DNA of 64,000 nt from Dyadobacter sp. NIV53 (GTDB taxonomy: Bacteria > Bacteroidota > Bacteroidia > Cytophagales > Spirosomataceae): NCBI RefSeq assembly GCF_019711195.1, contig NZ_CP081299.1:3038001-3102000 (forward strand), given 5' to 3'. Under the pieces are notes generated by a model. The model was not told where the DNA came from. It saw only the letters and a program-made list of their open reading frames with translations, and did no database searches. The position numbers were made by a program, and so were the translations under genes. Positions 57,978-64,000 of this stretch are shown piece after piece (the stretch's first letter is position 1; every line of letters begins with the position of its first letter).

Positions 57978-59354
57978 ATGAAAATTTTATCTTACCTGAC
58001 CTTTTTCATTTGTTTGATTCTTGGCATAACCAATAGTAATGCACAAAAGAAAAAAGCAAATGTTACTAAGCCTGCCATTTTTAATCCCGCCGACCGGCCA
58101 AAAAATTTATCAGATACAGCCCTGCTTGAACTGGTGCAAAAGCAAACTTTTCGTTATTTCTGGGATTTCGCTCATCCTGTAAGTGGCTTAGCCCGTGAAA
58201 GAAGCAACGTTGCCTACGATTACGGCGGAGAAGTAACGACAACTGGCGGAACAGGATTTGGCATTATGGCGATGATTGTGGCGGCTGACAGAAAATGGTA
58301 TCCAAGGGATTCCATAGCAAAGCGACTTTTGAAAATGGTGAAATTCCTGTCAAAAGCTGATAATTTCCATGGTGCTTTTCCACACTGGATCAATGGGGAA
58401 ACAGGAAAAATCATCCCGTTCGGACGTAAAGATGATGGTGGGGATTTGGTTGAATCGGCTTTTTTATTTCAGGGACTCTTAACAGCCCGGCAATATTTTA
58501 ATCAGGATACACCTCTGGAAAATGATTTAAGGAACCGCATTACCTGGATTTGGAATGAAATAGAATGGGATTGGTACACACGCGGAAACCCGGATCAGCT
58601 TTACTGGCATTGGAGTCCGAATAATGGCTGGGCAATGAATTTTGAATTGAGAGGTTACAACGAAACGCTAATTACATATATTCTCGGTGCAGCTTCTCCA
58701 CGTTATCCGATCACCGCACAGGTTTATCATAAATGCTGGGTGCAAAGCGATCATTTTAAAAATGGCAAAGAATATTACGGCATAAAATTACCTCTGGGTT
58801 TTGATTTCGGCGGCCCGTTATTCTTTACTCATTATTCATTTTTAGGTTTAGACCCACGTAATCTGAAAGACCAGTATGCTGATTATTGGGAGCAAAACGT
58901 AAACCATACTTTGATCAATTATAAACATTGCGTTGCCAATCCGGGTAAATTCGAAGGTTATGGAGAGAACAGCTGGGGACTAACAGCAAGTGATACTTAC
59001 AATGGATATAATGCACATTCGCCCAATAACGATTTCGGCACAATTTCACCAACAGCTGCTTTATCATCATTTCCTTATACACCTGACAAATCAATGAAAG
59101 CACTTCGTCATTTTTATGACGATCTGGGAGATAAAATATGGAGCGAATATGGCTTCACAGATGCTTTCAACGAATCGCAGAACTGGTATGCTAAATCTCA
59201 TCTGGCCATTGACCAGGGACCTATCATTGTAATGATAGAAAATTACAGGACCGGGCTCCTCTGGAAATTATTCATGCAGGATCCCGACGTTCAGAACGGA
59301 TTAAAAAAATTAGGTTTTGAAAGTCCGGCACTTGAAATTACCAGCAAAAATTAA
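57978..59354 (+). CDS. Second GH144-type glucanase, secreted
   Basis: 458 residues. It has a signal peptide (LTFFICLILGITNSNAQ) without a lipobox, so it should be periplasmic, and no Ig-like domain. The GH144 domain (about 45-450) closely parallels the previous gene: LVQKQTFRYFWDFAHPVSGL, GFGIMAMIVAADRKW, FHGAFPHWINGETGKI, DGGDLVESAFLFQGLLTARQ, LYWHWSPNNGWAMNF, SSFPYTPDKSMKALRHFYDD, LAIDQGPIIVMIENYRTGLL. The pair is a tandem duplication that has diverged in location: surface lipoprotein versus soluble periplasmic enzyme. A two-step breakdown outside and inside the outer membrane is plausible. The gap is 38 bases. Confidence 0.92.
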   Translation: MKILSYLTFFICLILGITNSNAQKKKANVTKPAIFNPADRPKNLSDTALLELVQKQTFRYFWDFAHPVSGLARERSNVAYDYGGEVTTTGGTGFGIMAMIVAADRKWYPRDSIAKRLLKMVKFLSKADNFHGAFPHWINGETGKIIPFGRKDDGGDLVESAFLFQGLLTARQYFNQDTPLENDLRNRITWIWNEIEWDWYTRGNPDQLYWHWSPNNGWAMNFELRGYNETLITYILGAASPRYPITAQVYHKCWVQSDHFKNGKEYYGIKLPLGFDFGGPLFFTHYSFLGLDPRNLKDQYADYWEQNVNHTLINYKHCVANPGKFEGYGENSWGLTASDTYNGYNAHSPNNDFGTISPTAALSSFPYTPDKSMKALRHFYDDLGDKIWSEYGFTDAFNESQNWYAKSHLAIDQGPIIVMIENYRTGLLWKLFMQDPDVQNGLKKLGFESPALEITSKN

Positions 59355-59377
59355 CCTATTCTTTCCCGTAATTACCA

Positions 59378-59407
59378 AAAGACCAGTCTCAGGCTGGTCT
59401 TTCGCTT
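59378..59407 (+). terminator. Terminator at the end of the GH144 SUS operon
   Basis: A 9-bp stem (AAAGACCAG / CTGGTCTTT) with a 7-base loop followed by CGCTTTTA, 24 bases after the second glucanase. It marks the likely operon end and separates the Kelch gene. Confidence 0.8.
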
Positions 59408-59492
59408 TTATTAAATATAATTGTATCTTAATGGTGTTTTAAGACGTATCTCGAGCAAAAGGATGCTAAACTCAACCCATTTAAATACAAGG

Positions 59493-60476
59493 ATGATGAT
59501 TTCATTTCTAAAAACCGGAGTATTACTGGTTATTCTAAATTTATGGGCGGTATCAGTTTCTGCACAAATCTGGGAAGTTTCAGAACCAGAAAACCTTCCT
59601 GAAAAACGGCATGAAAATGCGATGACAACTGCCAATGGAAAGCTTTACTTATTAGGTGGCCGCGGAATTAAACCGGTTGACGAATATGATTTTAAAAAAG
59701 ATTCATGGACAAGCCTTAGTAAAACACCTATTGAAATGAGTCATTTTCAGGCTATTTCGTTTAAGGATGAAATATATGTTCTGGGAGCGTTTACAGGCGG
59801 ATATCCACATGAAGTTCCTATTCCAAACATTTATATTTTCAATCCAATCAAAAATGAATGGAGGAAAGGATCCGAAATCCCTGAGAACCGAAGACGTGGG
59901 GCAGCGGGTGCATTTGTATTGAATGACAAGATTTACCTGGTTTGTGGCATTCAGGATGGTCATTGGGACGGACAGGTTACATGGTTTGATGAATATGATC
60001 CGGCAACGGATAAATGGAAAACACTTGCTGATGCACCACGTCCAAGAGACCACGTACAGGTTGCAGTCATTGATCACAAACTTTATGTAGCAGGCGGAAG
60101 GCTTTCAACTGCACGAATCAATCAGGTACTTAATACGACGATCAAAGAAGTGGATGTATATGATTTTAAATCCGGAAAATGGTCAACCCTGGACGCATCC
60201 AATAATTTACCCACTTTACGTGCCGGCAATACTACTGTAGCTTATGGTGATAAAATTTTGATCATTGGCGGGGAAAGTGACGCGCATGTAGAAGCGCATA
60301 ATGACGTAGAAGCATTCGATATCCGGACTCAAAAATGGGAAAAACTGCCATCGCTCCATCAGGGACGACATGGAACCCAGGCTGTTGTACTCAATAAGAA
60401 GGTCTACATTGCAGCAGGATCAGCTAATCGGGGCGGTGGCCCGGAACTAAATGATATGGAAATCCTGGTTAAATAG
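59493..60476 (+). CDS. Secreted Kelch-repeat protein
   Basis: About 327 residues from the ATG at 59493, chosen because it precedes the signal peptide (FLKTGVLLVILNLWAVSVSA) directly; starts at 59421, 59463 and 59496 are in frame. About five to six Kelch units with the Gly-Gly and Tyr/Trp pattern (LYLLGGRGIKPVDEYDFKKD, YVLGAFTGG, IYLVCGIQDG, LYVAGGRLST, ILIIGGESDA, VYIAAGSANRG) would form a six-blade propeller. No enzymatic motif is seen. It follows the GH144 operon's terminator and could be a carbohydrate-binding or scaffolding protein; the link is only by position. Confidence 0.85.
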   Translation: MMISFLKTGVLLVILNLWAVSVSAQIWEVSEPENLPEKRHENAMTTANGKLYLLGGRGIKPVDEYDFKKDSWTSLSKTPIEMSHFQAISFKDEIYVLGAFTGGYPHEVPIPNIYIFNPIKNEWRKGSEIPENRRRGAAGAFVLNDKIYLVCGIQDGHWDGQVTWFDEYDPATDKWKTLADAPRPRDHVQVAVIDHKLYVAGGRLSTARINQVLNTTIKEVDVYDFKSGKWSTLDASNNLPTLRAGNTTVAYGDKILIIGGESDAHVEAHNDVEAFDIRTQKWEKLPSLHQGRHGTQAVVLNKKVYIAAGSANRGGGPELNDMEILVK

Positions 60477-60560
60477 CTTTTAGCAATTGACTTTTAGCAC
60501 CTTTTGCAAGATATCACCTGAATTAAGTTCATAAAAAAATATTATAATCCTGATTAATAC

Positions 60561-62198
60561 ATGCTTAATAAGACCCTGATTTTCTGCCTGTTACTGATAT
60601 CATATTGCACATTTGCACAAAATAAGTCTTTCACGCACGCTGATACTTTACGCGGATCTATCACACCTGAACGCGCCTGGTGGGATCTTACCTATTACCA
60701 TTTGCAGGTGACACCTAATGCTAAAGACAGCACTTTAACCGGAAGTACTGAAATCCGTTATAAAGTAGTAAAGCCTTATCAAATAATACAGGTAGACTTA
60801 CAGGAACCTTTGCAAATAAGTAAAGTAACACAGGATGGCCAGGACTTGAATTTTAAAAGAGATGGAAACGCATTTTTTATAACCTTACAGAAAAAACAGG
60901 AAACAGGAAAGCAGGAAGCAATTGTAGTCAGTTATTCGGGCCGGCCTAAACTGGCAAAACGTCCGCCATGGGACGGAGGTGTACAGTGGATCCCGGATGG
61001 AAAAGGAAATACCATTATTGCTACTTCTTGTCAGGGATTAGGTTCCAGCGTATGGTGGCCATGTAAAGATCACATGTATGACGAACCGGATAGTATGCTC
61101 ATCAGCGTTACTGTTCCCGAAAATATGAAGGATGTTTCTAATGGTCAGTTACGCAATATTTCTAAAAATCCTGATAATTCCCAGACATTCAATTGGTTTG
61201 TAAAAAATCCTATAAACAATTATGGGGTAAATATGAACGTGGCCAATTATGAAAGCTGGAAGGAAGTCTATAAAGGTGAAAAGGGAGATCTCAATGTAAG
61301 TTATTATGCCCTGCCCGAAAACCTGGAAAAGGCAAAGGAACAATTTAAGCAGGTTCCTATGATGCTGAAAGCATTTGAGCACTGGTTTGGCCCTTATCCA
61401 TTTTACGAAGATGGTTATAAACTGGTAGAGGTTCCATACCTGGGAATGGAACACCAGAGCTCGGTTACTTATGGCAATAAATATAAAAATGGTTATTTAG
61501 GCAGGGATTTATCCGGTACCGGCTGGGGATTGAAATGGGATTTTATTATCATTCACGAAAGTGGTCATGAATGGTTTGCCAACAATATTACCTACAAAGA
61601 TGTGGCTGACATGTGGGTGCATGAAAGCTTTACCAATTATTCGGAAAATTTATTTACTGAATACTATTTCGGCAAAGAAGCAGGGTCGGACTATGTAATT
61701 GGAACGCGTAAACTGATTGCCAATGATAGCCCGATCGTTGGCCCATTTGGTGTGAACGAGTCAGGTTCGAAAGATATGTACTATAAAGGTGGAAATATGC
61801 TGCATACAATTCGTCAGGTTGTAAATAACGATGAGAAGTGGCGGCAAATTCTGCGTGGATTAAATAAGACTTTTTATCACCAAACTGTTGACGGTTCACA
61901 AATAGAAAATTATGTTAGTGAACATGCCGGGCAAAATTTGTCAAAAGTATTTGACCAGTATTTGAGAAATATCCGGATTCCTGTTTTGGAATATACTTTT
62001 AAAGATAAAGAGCTGCAATACCGGTGGGCTAATGTGGTAAATGGTTTTGATATGCCGGTAATAGTAAAAATTGACTCTGGAAAAGACCAGTTTCTTAATC
62101 CAACCGGTGAGTGGAAAACATTAAAAGTTAAAGAAGGGAAAGTGCTGGAAGTAAACCGGAATTTTTATGTTGAGTCTAAGAAAGTTTCAGCTTTATAA
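60561..62198 (+). CDS. Secreted M1-family zinc metallopeptidase
   Basis: 545 residues. Signal peptide ending FAQNK (about 20). The N-terminal beta domain has AWWDLTYYHLQVTPNAKD. The exopeptidase motif, usually GAMEN, is LGMEHQSS here. The zinc site is HESGHEWFANN with H332, E333, H336 and the third ligand E355 in VHESFTNYSE, which fits HExxH-x18-E exactly. The long C-terminal domain of full aminopeptidase N is missing; the short form is common among Bacteroidota. Expected to trim N-terminal residues from peptides in the periplasm. Its stop is directly adjacent to the convergent thiamine pyrophosphokinase gene. Confidence 0.92.
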   Translation: MLNKTLIFCLLLISYCTFAQNKSFTHADTLRGSITPERAWWDLTYYHLQVTPNAKDSTLTGSTEIRYKVVKPYQIIQVDLQEPLQISKVTQDGQDLNFKRDGNAFFITLQKKQETGKQEAIVVSYSGRPKLAKRPPWDGGVQWIPDGKGNTIIATSCQGLGSSVWWPCKDHMYDEPDSMLISVTVPENMKDVSNGQLRNISKNPDNSQTFNWFVKNPINNYGVNMNVANYESWKEVYKGEKGDLNVSYYALPENLEKAKEQFKQVPMMLKAFEHWFGPYPFYEDGYKLVEVPYLGMEHQSSVTYGNKYKNGYLGRDLSGTGWGLKWDFIIIHESGHEWFANNITYKDVADMWVHESFTNYSENLFTEYYFGKEAGSDYVIGTRKLIANDSPIVGPFGVNESGSKDMYYKGGNMLHTIRQVVNNDEKWRQILRGLNKTFYHQTVDGSQIENYVSEHAGQNLSKVFDQYLRNIRIPVLEYTFKDKELQYRWANVVNGFDMPVIVKIDSGKDQFLNPTGEWKTLKVKEGKVLEVNRNFYVESKKVSAL

Positions 62199-62861
62199 TC
62201 AGTCCCAGCATTCCATAATCAGGAGATCGCCTTTTTGAGCTGAAATCCGTACAATTCCATCTTTTTCCGCCTCGTTACTATTTCCTGAACGATAACCTAA
62301 TATAAGGATTTCGTCGTTCAGGTTATATTTCAGGCCACTGGTTTGTATTCCTTCAACCTGTCCGATTGGAATTAAAGAAATCGGAGTTCCTGCTACATAC
62401 CATTTTTCGTAAGTACATTTTAGAGGAAAAATTTTGGAATGATCGTCGAACAGTACAAGGTGTATCTGCTCTTTGTAGCGAACCAAATTGGTAATATTAG
62501 TTATAGCATGATCGGCACGGCGGCCTGTTGCCCAAACAATATTAGCAGCCGGGAATCCACGGTCAATTAAAAAATCAATTGCTTTTTCCAGGTCTGTTTT
62601 ATTCTGATCTGGTGTACTGATAATTTCTAAGGGTTCCTGCTGAGACCGGATTGCTTCAAAATCATGTTGCTGATCAAAATCACCCATCCAGACATCAATC
62701 TTGATTCCAAGTTCAAGCACACGGTAAATAGCATGATCCAATACCACTATAAACGGGCTCCATTCTAACAGCTGCCCAAGAAGTTCTCCACTACAAGCTT
62801 CTCCATTTGCAATGATGAGAGCGGGTTCCTGTTTTTCTTTAACAATGTGATGAGAAGACAT
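62199..62861 (-). CDS. Thiamine pyrophosphokinase
   Basis: 220 residues. It transfers pyrophosphate from ATP to thiamine, making thiamine diphosphate. Family features: ALIIANGEACSGELLGQLLE, VVLDHAIYRVLELGIKIDVW, MGDFDQ, the substrate-Asp motif TPDQNKTDLEKAIDFLIDRG, VWATGRRADHAITNITNLVR, and a C-terminal beta domain with VEGIQTSGLKYNL. In this family the usual opening is DGAxxxL; here it is LDHAIYRVL, a small deviation. It is 7 bases downstream of the heptad-repeat gene on the same strand, so both are probably co-transcribed. Confidence 0.9.
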   Translation of the reverse strand: MSSHHIVKEKQEPALIIANGEACSGELLGQLLEWSPFIVVLDHAIYRVLELGIKIDVWMGDFDQQHDFEAIRSQQEPLEIISTPDQNKTDLEKAIDFLIDRGFPAANIVWATGRRADHAITNITNLVRYKEQIHLVLFDDHSKIFPLKCTYEKWYVAGTPISLIPIGQVEGIQTSGLKYNLNDEILILGYRSGNSNEAEKDGIVRISAQKGDLLIMECWD

Positions 62862-62868
62862 TTATCTC

Positions 62869-63387
62869 TTATTTACTTTTAATAAGAGTTATAAGATCGT
62901 CAAATTTCTGATCCATTCTGTCAAATCGTTCATCCATCTTATCGAATCTTTCATCCATCTTATCGAATCTTTCGTCTATCTTATCAAATTTCTCATCTAT
63001 CTTATCAAACTTCTCATCTATCTTATCAAATTTCTCGTCTATCTTATCAAACTTCTCATCTATCTTATCAAACTTCTCATCTATCTTATCAAATTTCTCG
63101 TCTATCTTATCGAACTTTTCGTCTATCTTATCAAACTTTGTTTCTATTCTATTAAATTTCTGATTTACCTCTATTCTAAATTCTGATAAGTTAATGGTTA
63201 CTTCTGCAACCTGATGTTTTACTAGAGTTAATTCCTTATTCATTTTAGCTTGCTGTTGCTTTACATCAGCAAAACCGCGCTGCATATCAGTGGTAATTGT
63301 TGCCAATCCCTTCGCAATTATTTCAATTTGTTTACCTTGATCCACTGCTAAAATTTCTAATTGATCTACCCGTTCTTCCAGAAACAT
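62869..63387 (-). CDS. Heptad-repeat coiled-coil protein
   Basis: 172 residues, no membrane segment. The N-terminal half (about 1-80) is helical with KQQQAKMNKELTLVKHQVAE. From about residue 84 come eleven near-identical heptads: eight KFDKIDE, then two RFDKMDE and one RFDRMDQ, ending KFDDLITLIKSK. In DNA this is a 21-base tandem repeat across about 62920-63150. The Phe-Ile/Met spacing suits a long multimeric coiled coil. Similar repeats occur in otherwise unrelated small bacterial proteins; I do not assign a function. It precedes the thiamine pyrophosphokinase gene by 7 bases. Confidence 0.82.
   Translation of the reverse strand: MFLEERVDQLEILAVDQGKQIEIIAKGLATITTDMQRGFADVKQQQAKMNKELTLVKHQVAEVTINLSEFRIEVNQKFNRIETKFDKIDEKFDKIDEKFDKIDEKFDKIDEKFDKIDEKFDKIDEKFDKIDEKFDKIDERFDKMDERFDKMDERFDRMDQKFDDLITLIKSK
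62920..63150. repeat. 21-bp tandem repeat inside the coiled-coil gene
   Basis: About eleven units of 21 bases, each encoding one heptad. Units alternate in synonymous positions (AAATTT / AAACTT and CTC / TTC), showing both recent duplication and drift. Copy number is likely to vary between strains. Confidence 0.85.
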
Positions 63388-63511
63388 GTTAATCTATTTT
63401 TATGTTGATGAATATTTTGATTTGGTTTTTCAAATCCACTTCAATATCGAAAAGAAATTCCAGCCTTACAAATATTTGAATTTTCCAATTTAAAAAAATT
63501 CGATAAACTTC

Positions 63512-64000
63512 TCAGATCCTTAATTCCTTTGCTTTATTCCAATATATGTCCATTTCATTCAAAGTCATATCACCAAGTGATTTCCCATCGGCTTTTGATG
63601 CCTCTTCAAGATATTGAAAGCGCTTGATAAACTTCTTGTTCGTTCTCTCCAATGCCGTTTCAGGATTGATATCGACAAATCTTGAATAATTAACCAGCGA
63701 AAATAACAGATCCCCAAATTCCCCTTCTGCTTCTTTCTGATCTATTACCTCGGTTGTTTCTATATTGAAATTATCTTTAAATTCCTGTAGTTCTTCTTCC
63801 ACCTTTTCCCAAACCTGTTGTTTTTCATCCCAGTCAAAACCTGCCCCACGCGCCTTTTCCTGAATACGCATTGCTTTTACCAAAGCCGGTAAGGAGGCTG
63901 GTACGCCGGATAAAACGGATTTGTTACCTTCTTTCAGTTTCAATTGTTCCCAATTCCTTTTTACATCCTCTTCTGTATCAGCAACAGTATTGCCGTAAAT
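63512..64000 (-). CDS. mazG: MazG nucleoside triphosphate pyrophosphohydrolase, C-terminal part (cut by window edge)
   Basis: About 162 residues are visible; the frame is open through the right edge (64000), so the true start is outside the window. MazG hydrolyses NTPs and dNTPs to monophosphates, clearing abnormal nucleotides. The visible part holds the second MazG domain: SLPALVKAMRIQEKARGAGF, then the metal-binding ExxE and ExxD motif (EKVEEELQEFKDNF and GEFGDLLFSLVNYSRF), and PETALERTNKKFIKRFQYLE. This matches the two-domain MazG family. It lies on the same strand as the coiled-coil and thiamine pyrophosphokinase genes, 124 bases upstream. Confidence 0.94.
   Translation of the reverse strand: MYGNTVADTEEDVKRNWEQLKLKEGNKSVLSGVPASLPALVKAMRIQEKARGAGFDWDEKQQVWEKVEEELQEFKDNFNIETTEVIDQKEAEGEFGDLLFSLVNYSRFVDINPETALERTNKKFIKRFQYLEEASKADGKSLGDMTLNEMDIYWNKAKELRI

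Noticed and set aside
59493..60476. N-acetylneuraminate epimerase (Kelch type)
   Set aside because: Kelch repeats alone do not show this activity and no sialic acid genes are nearby.
62920..63150. CRISPR-like array
   Set aside because: Units are 21 bases, contiguous without spacers, and encode in-frame heptads of a protein.
1..64000. tRNA or rRNA genes
   Set aside because: No T-loop/acceptor pattern or rRNA-like sequence was noticed on reading the gaps on either strand; a covariance-model scan would be decisive.

Overview
The window looks like chromosomal DNA of a Bacteroidota member of the order Cytophagales, most likely Dyadobacter or a close relative. Four lines of evidence point there: three SusC/SusD-type outer-membrane pairs; an FecI-like sigma factor with an FecR anti-sigma factor; type IX secretion and gliding genes (sprA, a cargo protein with a C-terminal sorting domain, gldF); and promoters of the TTTG / TAnnTTTG type instead of E. 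coli-like ones. The genus is inferred from overall gene content and is not proven. No tRNA, rRNA, CRISPR array, transposase, integrase or prophage was seen.

Layout. (1) 1-14320, minus strand: a glycan-uptake locus. Read in the direction of transcription it holds an L-rhamnose/H+ symporter homologue, an ECF sigma factor, FecR, a SusC with an STN signalling domain, SusD, a second SusC, a second SusD (frameshifted) and the start of a secreted protein cut by the window edge. (2) 14606-24081: a secreted FG-GAP protein with a T9SS tail, divergent from murF; then ahpC-ahpD, an SGNH-like/MBOAT acyl-transfer pair and ahcY. (3) 24114-42911, minus strand: an MscS channel, a palindromic repeat cluster, an anti-sigma/sigma pair, gldF, two DUF4199 membrane proteins, a dihydroorotase-like protein that lacks most metal ligands, gcvH, sprA (frameshifted), ruvA, a LysM lytic transglycosylase, gatA, tatA and a DUF1232 protein. 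(4) 43098-47420, plus strand: mdh and a stand-alone TonB-dependent receptor. (5) 47779-59402, plus strand: a second glycan locus with a membrane-bound Reg_prop/Y_Y_Y/HTH regulator (frameshifted), SusC, SusD, a LamG lipoprotein and two tandem GH144-type glucanases, suggesting beta-1,2-glucan use. (6) 59493-64000: a Kelch protein and an M1 peptidase, then on the minus strand thiamine pyrophosphokinase, a heptad-repeat coiled-coil protein and mazG (cut by the edge).

How it works together. The two SUS loci use different control logic: trans-envelope sigma/anti-sigma/STN signalling in the first, and a one-protein periplasm-to-DNA sensor in the second. SprA is the outer-membrane translocon of the system that would export the T9SS-tailed FG-GAP protein.

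Most notable points: three otherwise intact genes (susD, sprA, the Reg_prop regulator) each carry one single-base frameshift, two of them in short homopolymers, which suggests sequence error but needs checking; a probably non-catalytic dihydroorotase homologue; a 53-bp-arm inverted repeat built from smaller palindromes; gldF without an adjacent gldG; and a tandem GH144 locus. I did not find a clearly new multi-gene system.
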